A DNA stretch of 64,000 nt from Saccopteryx bilineata (lineage: Eukaryota; Chordata; Mammalia; Chiroptera; Emballonuridae): positions 194,450,706 through 194,514,705 of the forward strand of contig NC_089493.1 of NCBI RefSeq assembly GCF_036850765.1, given 5' to 3'. The position numbers were made by a program, and so were the translations under genes. Under the pieces are notes generated by a model, which was not told where the DNA came from, did no database searches, and saw nothing but the letters and a program-made list of their open reading frames with translations. Positions within the stretch are counted from its first letter, which is position 1, and each line of letters starts with the position of its first letter. Below, in pieces: positions 47,548-57,652 of the stretch.

Positions 47548-47925
47548 GGCCCTGGCTGGTTGGCTCAGCGGTAGAGCATCGGCCTGGCGTGCAGGGGGAC
47601 CCGGATTCGATTCCCGGCCAGGGCACATAGGAGAAGCGCCCATTTGCTTCTCCACCACCCCCCCTCCTTCCTCTCTGTCTCTTTCCCTCCCGCAGCCAAG
47701 GCTCCATTGGAGCAAAGATGGCCCGGGCGCTGGGGATGGCTCCTTGGCCTCTGCCCCAGGCGCTAGAGTGGCTCTGGTCACAGCAGAGCGACACCCTGGA
47801 GGGGCAGAGCATCGCCCCTGGTGGGCGTGCCGGGTGGATCCCGGTCGGGCGCATGAGGGAGTCTGTCTGACTGTCTCTTCCCGTTTCCAGCTTCAGAAAA
47901 ATACAAAAAAAAAGAAAAAAAAAAG
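47548..47925 (+). mobile_element. Full-length long tRNA-derived SINE (bat type)
   Basis: Head 'ggccctggctggttggctca', A box tggctcagcgg, B box 'ggattcgattcc' (one extra base), A-rich tail. A perfect 14-bp duplication aaaacacaaattga lies at 47534-47547 and 47926-47939. The CTCF-like block is reduced to a single copy, 'cgcccctggtgggcg'. Confidence 0.96.
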
Positions 47926-47987
47926 AAAACACAAATTGAAATATTTCACACGAAAAATAGATTTCTGATCTCTCTTTTGAAAAAAAA

Positions 47988-48064
47988 AATTACATATATA
48001 TATATGTGTGTAATAAAAATTACATATATATATATTACATATTATATATACACACACACATACA
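47988..48064. repeat. (TA)n/(CA)n compound microsatellite
   Basis: Alternating acatatatatatatgtgtg and repeated tatatata runs ending in cacacacacat. Directly visible. Confidence 0.95.
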
Positions 48065-48079
48065 TATGTGGCTCTACCA

Positions 48080-48745
48080 GAAAACACAGAAGAAAATCCA
48101 AGCAAAGCCTTACTTCTTAGCTACAATATTAAAAGAATGAACCATCAAGGAAAAACTTGATAAACTGAACAGCATCAAAGTTAAGAACGTATGCTCCTCA
48201 GAAGACGGTTAGGAGAATACAAAGACCACATGCCTGGGAGAACGTGCTTGTGAATCAGGTGATGCAGAACAGTCTGTCTCCAGACCACATAAAGAACCCA
48301 AGTCTCTACTGCCACAGGTTTTACGACTCCATTTATACGAAACGTCTTGAGTAGGCAGACCCACAGAGACAGAAAGGGGAAGGCATTCAATGGGACACTC
48401 CTCAGAAATAAAGGAAGTGAGTAATTCACAGGATTTTTTTTTTAAATGCAGTATGCTAACCAAAAGAAGCCAGGCTCAAAAGGTGACATGTTAGGATTAT
48501 ATTTCTGACATTCTTGCAAAGGCAAAACTGTAAGGACAGAAAACATCAGACGTTTCCGGGCACTAAGGTGGGGAAACGCATTGACTACAAATAGAGAGAT
48601 TTAGGGGGTGATAGAATTGTCTTATATTTTTATTGTGGTGGTGGTTACACACTGTACATTTTTGTCAAAACTCACTGAATTATATACACTAAGGGTAAAT
48701 TTTACTGTATGTAAATTATGCTTTAATCTTTAAAGAAAGTTCTGT
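48080..48745 (+). mobile_element. Old L1 3' end fragment
   Basis: 'gggggtgatagaattgtctt', 'attgtggtggtggttacaca', 'tttgtcaaaactcactgaat' and 'taaattttactgtatgtaaa' form the standard 3' end of old mammalian L1 (L1M-type). The 5' boundary is uncertain. Confidence 0.75.
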
Positions 48746-48904
48746 CAACATTGAACCCAAGTATTTATTGTTCAGACCCCCAAGTCCCTAAGGAGTCAGC
48801 TGAACTCATTCACCTGCCTGAACCCTGGAGACAGGTTTTTGTTACCTCTGTTTATCCCACAGTATAAGTATAAAATAGAAAAGTATATTTAACAGCCAAA
48901 AAAT

Positions 48905-49215
48905 AGTGATTTCCTGCTCCCAGAATATTCTCTCTCACCTTTGTTTTTTAGCCACATGGCAAACTCCTACTCATTCTTCAGGACCCTATGCAAATGTCCC
49001 CTCTTCACTAAAGTTCTATGCAGACCTTCCTTCTCTCTTGGGCAGTGACCGCCTCTCTCCGCTCCGACAGCCCCTGGATGGCCCTATCTCATAGCACTTA
49101 GCAGACTCTGTGAGAATTAGCCATGTCCTTATAGTCCTCCCTTGCCAGACAGGGAGCTCCTCTGTGTCAGGGTTGGCCTGGCACAGAGTGGCCACTGTTA
49201 AGTGTACGATTAACA
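48905..49215 (+). mobile_element. L2-like fragment
   Basis: 'ctcattcttcaggaccctat', 'tatctcatagcacttagcag' and 'gacagggagctcctctgtgt' then 'gcctggcacagagtgg' follow the L2 3' order. Confidence 0.6.
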
Positions 49216-49589
49216 AGGTGATCAACAAGAAAAAAGGATCAAGCAAACCCACAAAGGGATGAGAAAACAAACCGACAGGAGGAATAGAAAATAACTTAGA
49301 ACCAGATTAAGGAGAGTTTTGAATGCCAATTTAAGGATTTTGGACTGGCTTGACCCTGTGGACCCCAGAACATTTCTCATGTTCCCCCACATGTGGCAAG
49401 TCACGTTGCCCCCCTTTGTCTGGAAGGCCCCCCTCCTGGTGGCCACATGACACTCCCCCCCACTCAGGTCTCCACTTCCACGGTCACCAGGGGCATCCCC
49501 GGCCACCCACGTAAAGCAGTAGCCCAGCGCAGCCCCCACAGGACACCTGCCCCTGTCCTTTCTCACACTGCACCCATCGCCACCTCTCA

Positions 49590-49735
49590 TGTATGGTTCG
49601 CTCCTGCCCCTTTCCCCTCGCTGCTATATAAGATCAATGAGAGTGGGGACATTGTTCACGCTGTGCCTTCAGTGCCAACAATAGTATCTGAGTGAGAGCA
49701 GGTGTTCAACAAATATGTGTTGAATAAGTGGGTCC
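49590..49735 (+). mobile_element. L2-type 3' tail
   Basis: 'ataagatcaatgagagtggg', 'tagtatctgagtgagagcag' and 'gtgttcaacaaatatgtgtt' then 'gaataagtg' form an L2-like 3' end. Confidence 0.5.
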
Positions 49736-50019
49736 CAACCTGACAGATGAGGAAATGAGATCTCGTGGCTAGTAAGTGGGAGACCCAGGATGCAGACTCA
49801 GAGCTTGTATCCTTTTGACTTTAAAGCATGTTCTCCCTTCCCGGGATGCCTCCACCGCCTGAGCCACTGTGAGGGCAGGGTGAAAACCGCCTCCGGAGAC
49901 CCGGGTCCCCAGGCCAGCTTGTGTGACTCTCAGAACCCGATCATCTACGAGCCTGGGTCACCGCACCAGGATGATGGGGTTATTGCTCGTTGAACAGAAT
50001 GCATCCAACGAGACAGTGA

Positions 50020-50370
50020 GAGCCCTCAGGAAACACTGCAGCCCTGCAAACATTTCCCACCACGTCCCCTCCAATCGGCACAGATTGTTTCACTGTTTCA
50101 ATTTCAGCTACGAAAGCTTTCTGCAGACCCCAGCCAAAACGAGTTCAAGGATAATGTCAGTTGAAACGCATTACGCCAAATCCTATTACGGGGCCACTTT
50201 CCCGTGCGGGGGGCTCCTCCCGCCGCTGGATTACGGTCTCCCAGGGGGGGCCACCTGCCTGGCCTTTGGCCCCCCCCCGGCCTGGCACGGAGGCTGGCAC
50301 AGGAGGAGCCCCACTACCGAAACCCCTTTACCTGCAGTCAAGAACTTCTTGTTTGGTTGACATGATTGTG
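50020..50370. other. Repeat-free block with an open frame; possible conserved element
   Basis: This is a non-repetitive, CpG-retaining block (50165-50345). It lies in an open + frame (49923-50360, 145 codons) whose second half reads like Gly/Pro-rich sequence. I see no family or domain, so a protein is not supported. An exon of an unrecognised gene or a conserved non-coding element are both possible. Confidence 0.25.
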
Positions 50371-50639
50371 GTTTTAATTAGATGCCAACATTAAAAATTG
50401 AGAAAGCTCATGAACAAATGGAGGTTTACGGAAAATAAGATTTACGCCCTGAGGTCAAGTTCCCTCGAGGCAACGGTCAGCTGGGAACAAGAGGCGGCTG
50501 AGCCCTGTCCCTTCCACTGGCACCTTTCACGGGCCCCCCAGCCCTGCAGGCCCCACCATCTCCACTCCTACACCGTATGTATGCCCCTCTCCAGCCTGGA
50601 GCCCATGGGCAGGTGAGCGCGGGCCCAGAGTTGACGTTC

Positions 50640-50830
50640 TTAGAGCACTGCAGAAAGCCCGTCCACGGGTCCCACCTTGTCCAGCCCACAGAACCTCTGC
50701 GAGTCAGGTATTCTCGTCCCTGTGCCACAGAGGGGAAAAGTGAGGCTCTTAGACGCAAAGAAATGCACCTAAGACCACAAAGCCAATAACCCACAGACGG
50801 AGACTCAACCATAAATTCCGGTGAACTGGA
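50640..50830 (+). mobile_element. MIR-like fragment
   Basis: 'ctctgcgagtcaggtattct', 'gccacagaggggaaaagtga', 'ggctcttagacgcaaagaaa' and 'gacggagactcaaccata' match the MIR core and tail. Confidence 0.6.
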
Positions 50831-51739
50831 GATAAGAGTAAAACCTCTAACAATGGTTTCCCCGTGCTTTAAAGCGACAGTCACCGCAACGCCATTCTGG
50901 CACAAAGACAGTGAGTCAAGCACACTTGGTTTGGAATCTGGGCTCTGCCATATGCAACTATGTGACTTGGTCTCATCTATCTCTCTCTGCATCTCTAACA
51001 TGGAGCGTGACAACCTTCCTCACAGGGTTAGTTGCTAAGCCCTCAGAGATCTTCATCAGTGAATCTAGAAAATGTCACCTGATCCAAGAATAAGCAAGTC
51101 CAACGAGAGTGGTTTGGGTTTGCTTCAGTTCTGAACAGTCTCTGAGAAGCTCTAGAACCAAAACATTTGAGCCATGCAGTCATATCTGACAATGAGGCCT
51201 ATAGAAGTGACTCAGAGTACCCCATCTGACTGGAATTAAATGATGGGGAAGGGCCATCCTCGGTGACGTAGCCCTGCGGTAAAGACTTGTTGTCTCTCCC
51301 CAGACCTTGTGTTCTTCCTGCTGGTCACACCACATTTCCCTGTGAGTTCCGTGTGGCCCAGCAACTGAGTCCTGGCCGGAGGAGTAGGAACGGGAGTGAT
51401 GTGTGTCGGGACCACCTGTGAACCGCCCCCTGCCTTCTCCTCCACGAGCTCCCCCTCCCGGGACTCGAGCAGAGGAGCGTGCTGGAGGTCTGGCTCAGAG
51501 AGGGTGGTGGAGTCGCAGAACGGCAGGACCCTGAATCCCTCCATCACCAGTTGAAGGAGAAAGGCCAACCATTCAGAAACATCAGTTTTGAACAAAAATA
51601 AACGGCTTTATTTGATCCATCATGCAGTTGGGAGCTGTTACAGAAGCGAGTTCGCACCCAAGCTAACGACGCAGATATCCCTACTATGAGAGGAGAAAGC
51701 GAAGCAGTCAACAGCTGCCCCGTGTCAGCTCGTCGGCAC

Positions 51740-52080
51740 TGTGATAAAGTGCCACAGGCTGGGCGGCTTACACACTGAACTCGACGTCCTCACCGCTCTG
51801 GAGGCTCAAAGCCCACGATCAAGGTGTCGCCAGGTGTGGTTTCTCCTGAGACTCTCTCCTTGGCTTGTAGTCAGCCATGCCACTGTGTCCTCAGCGAGTT
51901 CCTTCCCGTGTGCACGCGTCTGGTGCCTGTCACAGTCTGTGTCCTTGTTTCCTCTTCTTAAAAGGACACCAGTCATATTAGATTGGGCCCCCCCCCCATA
52001 TGACCTCATTTACCCCTTTAAAGCCACGTCTCCAAATTCAGTCCCATTCTGAGATGCAGTAGTCCCCACCTGCAGGGGAC
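51740..52080 (-). mobile_element. MaLR-type LTR (minus strand)
   Basis: 'aagtgccacaggctgggcgg', 'ctctggaggctcaaagccca', 'cgatcaaggtgtcgccaggt', 'aaaggacaccagtcatatta' and 'tgacctcatttaccccttta' give, in reverse, the standard MST/MLT-like LTR order. The family is from recollection. Confidence 0.7.
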
Positions 52081-52299
52081 CCGCCCGGCTAGCTGGAGCC
52101 AAGGAGAGGTGGTTTTAAAGCACGGTCCCGGACTTGACATTCTCAGAGCCCTGCAGAAAGCCCATCCACAGGTCCCACTGACACCGTCATACGCCGTGCC
52201 TTTCCCATACATAGAGACACACAAACCTGGGACAGCCTTTCACGGGCAAGCACTGGCCTCCACTGCAGCCATAATTTTTGTGGTTTGAGGTGCAAGAGT

Positions 52300-53352
52300 A
52301 ACAAGAAGCACAAAGTTTTTCTTCCTTCTTCACCACTTCACGGGTAGAAGATTGGTTCTGACCATAGATGTTAGCAACCTCAGCATATGATTTTTTTTTT
52401 CCTTACCTTATTAAGTCAAGAACTCTCGCTGTTTTACTTAAAGGAAACATGTTACAACCTCTCTGGGGCATCTCCAAATAGCCAGCATCAGTACCCTTGC
52501 ACTTGGGAGTCATTATTAGGTCAGATAAAGGTTAGCCAAACACCAGCACTGCAGTGTCACAACAACTGATGTAACCAAGATGGCTCCTCCCTGACTCACG
52601 GGCGGCAGCGCCCACAGCACACCCACGCTGGAGAAGGGACGACTTCCGGTGGGCGAGACGGCGCTGGGCGAGACGGCGCAGGGCGAGACGGCGCAGGACG
52701 CGTGAGCCTCCAGCACACTACTCAGAGTGGGGCGCGATGTAAAACTTACCAGCTGTTCCACAGTGGAAGGTTATGTGGTCATAAAGCAGAAGGAAATCTT
52801 ACCTGTTGTGAGAGCATGGATGGACCCGAGAGCATTATGCTAAGGGAAGGAAGCCAGTCAGAGGAAGACAAAGAACATGCATTTCACTCCTATGTGGGAT
52901 CTGATGAACAGAATGGACTGACAAGCAAAGCAGAGGGGGACTCATAGAGAGCAGACAGACTGACAGCTGTCAGGTGGGGGGCCGGGGGGACGGGGGTGGA
53001 GGCACTGAGCAAAAAAGGACAAAAACAAAGGAAAACTCCTGGACATACACCCCAGTGGTCATTGCTGGCATGGGGGGGTCAGGCGGAGGATATAGGGGGA
53101 TATGAGGGTGATGGTCAAACGCTTCCCTTGGGGGGTGAACATACAACATGGTGTACAGAGCTGTGCTGCAGAATTGGGTGCCTGAAACCTGTATCATTTT
53201 GTTAACCAGTGTTACCCCAATAAGTTTCATTTTAAAAACTTATGAATTGTTTATTTTGATAATTTTCCATTTACTACTTTCAGACCATGGTTGACCACAG
53301 GTCACTGAAACCATGAAAAGTGAAACCACAGATAAGGGGGGGATGCTGTACT
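52300..53352. mobile_element. Tigger-like (pogo) DNA transposon, split by an L1
   Basis: The left part (52300-52748) has 'gggtagaagattggttctga', 'ccatagatgttagcaacctc' and 'gaactctcgctgttttactt'. After the L1 insert, 'tgataattttccatttacta', 'ccatggttgaccacaggtca' and 'accacagataaggggggga' form the MER2/Tigger-type terminus, ending near 'gctgtactg' at 53352. A 15-bp tandem of three gggcgagacggcgc(a/t) units lies within at 52651-52695. Confidence 0.65.
52749..53234 (+). mobile_element. 5'-truncated L1 3' end with target duplication
   Basis: 'gcattatgctaagggaagga', 'atttcactcctatgtgggat' and 'gcctgaaacctgtatcattt' then 'tgttaaccagtgttacccca' form an L1 3' UTR. The 8-bp duplication aaaactta lies at 52741-52748 and 53235-53242, both within Tigger-like sequence. 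Confidence 0.85.
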
Positions 53353-53439
53353 GGAGAGGTTAGGGCTTCAACATTTGGCATGTGGGAGGCCACCTGACTT
53401 CAAGAATTACACGGAGCCTGTCCATGTTTTATAGGACAT

Positions 53440-54010
53440 ACTCAAGCTCACTTCATGCTCCCTGGAGCTTTAGCTCAAGGGAATGCCCTTGTTGATCAAG
53501 CTACCCAAAAGAAAATTATTTGGAGCAACCATGACAGATTGAACAATTCAGTCTCATACTATTCATCACCAGAACGCTGCAGCCCTGTGTAAACAGCTTC
53601 AACTTTCTCAGGAAGCAGCACGGCAGATTGGTAAATCCTGTCCAAGGTGTCCTATACTACAATCTGTCCCCTCATTTAGAGTTAACCCTCAAGGACTTCT
53701 ACCAGGACAACTTTGGCAAATGGAGGTTACTCATATACCTTCATTTGGCAAACAGCCCTATGTCCACGTTACAGTGGATACTTATTCTGGATTTATATAC
53801 ATAGTAACCTCTGCCAGAACAGGAGAGGCTGCTAAGCAGGTTATAGCTCATTGTCTATATGCATTTTTCTATTATTGGATTTCCTAAACTGGTTAAAACT
53901 GACAATGCTCCTGCATATGTAGCAGAAGCATTTACTGTATTTTGTCAAACCTTTTGAATTATGGGTATTTCTTACAATCTTTAAAATCAAGGTATTATTA
54001 AAGCATACCC
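53440..54010 (+). mobile_element. Degenerate class II (betaretrovirus-like) integrase remnant
   Basis: This is part of an inactive endogenous retrovirus. The zinc-binding HHCC module is partly visible as HHQNAAALCKQL (from 53564) and CPRC (53639-53650). The core follows with VNPQGLLPGQLWQMEVTHI, where the first catalytic aspartate expected after WQM is glutamate. A frameshift precedes a second core block, KLVKTDNAPAYVAEAF, which keeps its aspartate. Further stop codons follow, then a SINE interrupts it. It is broken and cannot encode an enzyme. No LTR was recognised. Confidence 0.8.
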
Positions 54011-54017
54011 AGCAAAA

Positions 54018-54051
54018 AAAAAAAAAAATGTGTATACACATTTTTTTTTTT
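54018..54051. repeat. 34-bp perfect palindrome (A-run / T-run hairpin)
   Basis: Eleven A, the self-complementary 12-mer tgtgtatacaca (54029-54040) and eleven T make a perfect inverted repeat. The T-run is the tail of the minus-strand SINE that follows; the A-run begins just after the target duplication. Confidence 0.95.
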
Positions 54052-54412
54052 GTATTTTTCCGAAGCTAGAAACGGGGAGGCAGTCAGACAGACTCCTGCA
54101 TGCACCCGACCGGGATCCATCCAGCATGCCCACCAGGGGGCGATGCTCTGCCCATCTTGGGGCATCGCTCTGCCACAATCAGAGCCACTCTAGTGCCTGA
54201 GGCAGAGGCCACAGAGCCATCTTCAGCGCCCGGGCAAACTTTGCTCCAGTGGAGCCTTGGCTGTGGGAGGGGAAGAGAGAGACAGAGAGGAAGGAAGGGG
54301 GAGGGGTGGAGAAGCAGATGGGCGCTTCTCCTGTGTGCCCTGACTGGGAATCGAACCTGGGACTCCTGCACGCCAGGCCAATGCTCTACCACTGAGCCAA
54401 CCGGCCAGGGCC
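54041..54412 (-). mobile_element. Long tRNA-derived SINE (bat type) inside integrase remnant
   Basis: T-run tail at left, 'gaccgggatccatccagcat', head 'gagccaaccggccagggcc' at right. The likely duplication ccagcaaa lies near 54009-54016 and 54414-54421. It carries a strong CTCF-like core CCACCAGGGGGCG at 54130-54142. Confidence 0.93.
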
Positions 54413-54579
54413 TCCAGCAAATATTTTAAGGTCAATTTAAAAAAATTTAAAAGGGGCAGTCATATCCTGGAACTCCTACGGGTCTACCATATCATGCTTT
54501 TTACTTTTAAATTTTAAAATTTCTTTTGAATGCTGATGAACAGAAGACACCAAATCTTCTTCTCCTGCAAACTTCTACC

Positions 54580-55720
54580 TTCTTTTATTTGATCCAGCTA
54601 ATAACACTGTTTTGTCTTTTTCCAAATAGCTCCAGATATACGGAAAAGGTTTATATAGGCGGATGGGGATCCTCAAACCCCTCAGCGAGATCTTCTGAGC
54701 ATGGCTTTTAAGGTACCAAGAGGCAGAAAAAGCCCAATAGAGATCAGGTAGAACTACCAGCTTTTAGGATACGCCCTTAAAGCAGCGGTTCTCAACCTGT
54801 GGGTCCCAACCCCGGCGGGGGTCGAACGACCAAAACACAGGGGTCACCTAAAGCAATGAGAATACATTCTATTCCGAATCATAACTGTAGAAAAATTACA
54901 GTTATGAAGTAGCCACCAAAATTATTTTTTGGTTTGGGGTCACCGCAACGTGAGGAACTGCATTGCGGGGTCACGGCATTAGAAAGGTTGAGAACCACGG
55001 CCTTAAAGGCTCCAACGCCCCAAAGGGTTCTCATAGGATGCCATCTGGGTCCTGCTTCAATAGTGGAAAGGAAGGTCATTGAGCTAAAGCCTGCCAGGCT
55101 TACATGCCTCTGCTGTGAGGAAACAGGGACACTGGAAGGTAGGCTTCCCCCTCGCTGCTCTAAGGAAGGGTTCTGTCTCTTCCAGCCCTGCTCCAGCCAC
55201 CTATGACCTAACCTTGCCCAGAATGCTGGGGTTTGCCATGGAAGGCTGAAGGTGCCCAGGGCCGTCGGCCCCATCTACGACACTGTGGACGAGCCTAGGG
55301 TATTTATTCCAAGAAGCAGGTAAACTGATCTCATTTGTACAAGGGCCACTTAACTATGTCTTGCCTGAATAGTCACGTTTTTTATTCTTCCCTCAAAGAT
55401 CTCTGTTGTGGGTGTTGATAGTCCTATTTTCTGCTGCTTTGTTTAATATATAGTGTTTCCTTTATTCCTCCTACCTCAATGCCCCACTCATATTTCAGGT
55501 TGGGACCTACTCCTAATTTAGAGCTCTCTTTCCCCCTTTTGCCAACTTCTATTGAGAATTTACCTTTGCCACCCAGCTTAGTATATCCCAAGGTTCTCTT
55601 TACCACACCACAGTTGCAGAGCTGCAGGGAAAAGCACCCTGTTCTCATCTCTCCAGGCAGAGGAGAACAGAAGCTCCATATCCACACATGCTGCAGATGG
55701 CTTTTCTAGTCTACCTGAAT
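54580..55720 (+). mobile_element. Degenerate class I (gammaretrovirus-like) gag-pro remnant
   Basis: This is an inactive endogenous retrovirus fragment. Upstream of the SPIN element, PDIRKRFI and PQTPQRDLLSMAFKV resemble the C-terminal part of class I gag. Downstream, a decayed nucleocapsid zinc knuckle is readable (QGHWKVGFP in one frame, cysteines in another). Protease-like pieces follow (ISVVGVDSP at about 55398, CPTHISGWDLL at about 55482). Several stops and frame changes lie between these pieces, and the catalytic protease triad was not found intact. Confidence 0.7.
54783..55000 (+). mobile_element. SPIN-like non-autonomous hAT, 218 bp, with perfect TSD
   Basis: It starts 'cagcggttctcaacctgtgg' followed by ccccggcgggggtcgaacga and 'ccaaaacacaggggtcacct'. 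It ends 'aggttgagaaccacgg' (inverted terminus). The flanking 8-mer ccttaaag is identical at 54775-54782 and 55001-55008 and lies within the class I gag remnant. The terminus matches my recollection of SPIN (Space Invaders), known for horizontal transfer into several tetrapods including bats. Confidence 0.9.
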
Positions 55721-56013
55721 CATTACCAGCTAGAAGCAGCGGTCATTTGGACTTGGACGTGAGCTGCAAAGAATAGAATGGTGACAACAATTCCAGTGCC
55801 ATGCGGACTTTTCCTGGATGTGGACTTTTCCTGGACTCCTGCTCCTTGTGACAGCTCCTAACGGACTGAACTGGGGTTGGGTTGCATTTGCAGGGATTTG
55901 GAATGGTGTTGGGGCCAACTTGGACTTGGTGAACATGTTAAGGACACTACTCTTTTATGGATTCTTGTTGTATTGGCCAAGAGTTTGCTTAAAGGCTTTA
56001 ATCATTGTATAAA

Positions 56014-56021
<8 letters not shown>

Positions 56022-56050
<29 letters not shown>
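56022..56050. repeat. (TA)n microsatellite
   Basis: An uninterrupted TA run of about 14 units that begins after an A-run at 56010-56021. Confidence 0.95.
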
Positions 56051-56052
<2 letters not shown>

Positions 56053-56465
56053 TGGATAAAGAAGATGTGGCACATATACACTATGGTATACTACTCAGCC
56101 ATAAGAAATGATGACATTGGATCATTTACAACAAAATGGTGGGATCTTGATAACATTATACAGGGTGAAATAAGCAAATCAGAAAAAACCAAGAACTGCA
56201 TGATTCCATACATTGGTGGGACATAAAAACGAGACTAAGAGACATGGACAAGAGTGTGGTGGTTATGGGGGGTGAGGGAAGGAGGGAGAGGGGGAGGGGG
56301 AGGGGGAGGGACACAAAGAAAACTAGATAGAAGGTGACAGAGGACAATCTGACTTTGGGTGATGGGTATGGAACATAATTGAATGACAAGATAACCTGAA
56401 CATGTTTTCTTTGAATATATGTACCCTGATTTATTGATGTCACCCCATTAAAATTAATAAAAATT
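56051..56465 (+). mobile_element. L1 3' end (younger type)
   Basis: 'actatggtatactactcagc' with a readable ORF2-like end (YYSAIRNDDIGSFTTKWWDL) and a 3' UTR with a G-rich purine tract (56270-56310). The tail is 'gtaccctgatttattgatgt' then 'caccccattaaaattaataa' plus an A-rich stretch. It is less diverged than the other L1 pieces here. Confidence 0.8.
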
Positions 56466-56674
56466 TATTTATAAATAAAAAAATATTTGAACGCTGTACA
56501 TGGCTGGTCAAAAAGTAAAACAGTACAGCCACTGTCAACAACAGTCTGGCAATTCCTCAAAAAGTTAAACAGAGCATTACTGTTTGACCTAGCAATTCTA
56601 GGTATGTACTCAAGAGAAATAAAAACATATATCCATTCAAAGATTTAAAATTTAAAAAAAAGAATTACATGAAG

Positions 56675-57033
56675 CCTGACCAGGTGGTGGCGCAGTGGAT
56701 AGAGTGTTGGACTGGGATGCGGAAGGACCCAGGTTCGAGATCCTAAGGTCGCCAGCTTGAGCATGGACTCATCTAGCTTGAGCAAAAAAAAAAGCTCACC
56801 AGCTTGGACCCAAGGTCACTGGCTAGAGCAAGGGGTTACTCAGTCTGCTGAAGGCCCATGGTCAAGGCACATATGAGAAATCAATCAATGAACAACTAAG
56901 GTGTCACAACGAAAAACTGATGATTGATGCTTCTCATCTCTCTCCGTTCCTGTCTGTCTGTCCCTATCTATCCCTCTCCCTGACTCTCTCTCTGTCTCTA
57001 AAAAAAAAGAAAGAATTACATGGAAAAAAAAAA
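56675..57033 (+). mobile_element. Second-family tRNA-derived SINE
   Basis: Head 'cctgaccaggtggtggcgca', A-box-like tggcgcagtgg, B-box-like 'ggttcgagatcc'. The flanking duplication agaattacatgaag lies at 56661-56674 and 57034-57047. Just before the right copy, an extra agaattacatgg plus an A-run is present, as if the tail gained a partial copy of the target. Confidence 0.93.
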
Positions 57034-57298
57034 AGAATTACATGAAGCTGCATTAACCAAGACAGTGTCTATATCAACATCAAAGTAGCCACATAGATAA
57101 GTGAAACCCAACAGAGTCGAGAAATTGACTCTCATATATGGGTGTTTAATAAAGTTGCAAAGGACATGCAGTGAAGAAAATATAGCTTTCTCAACAATGG
57201 CCCTGGAACAACTGGATATCACAGGCAAAAAAACAAACAAACAAACTCAGAGCCACACCTGTCACCATCCATAAAAGTCAATTCAAAAATGAATCATT

Positions 57299-57652
57299 GG
57301 CTCAGTGGTAGAGCGTCAGCCAGGTGTGTGGAAGTCCAGGGTTCGATTCCCGGCCAGGGCACACAGGAGAAGCGTCTATCTGCTTCTCTACCCTTCCCCC
57401 CCTCCTTTCTCTCTATCTCTCTCTTCCCCTCCTGCAGCCAAGGCTCCATTGGAGCAAAGTTGGCCCAGGGAACTGAGGATGGCTCCATGGCCTCTGCCTC
57501 AGGCGCTAGAATGTCTCCTGTTCTAATGGAGCAAAGCCCCAGATGGGCAGAGCATTGCCCCCTGGTGGGCATGCCCGGTGGATCCTGGTCGGGTGCATGT
57601 GGGAGTCTGTCTGTCTGCCTCCTTGCTTCTCAATTCAGAAAAATACAAGGGA
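57299..57652 (+). mobile_element. Long tRNA-derived SINE (bat type), 5'-truncated
   Basis: It begins at 'ggctcagtggtagagcgtca', only about 14 bases short of the full head. The B box ggttcgattcc is intact. A perfect 14-bp duplication aaaaatgaatcatt lies at 57285-57298 and 57653-57666. The CTCF-like block is at 57557-57568 in reverse. Confidence 0.95.
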
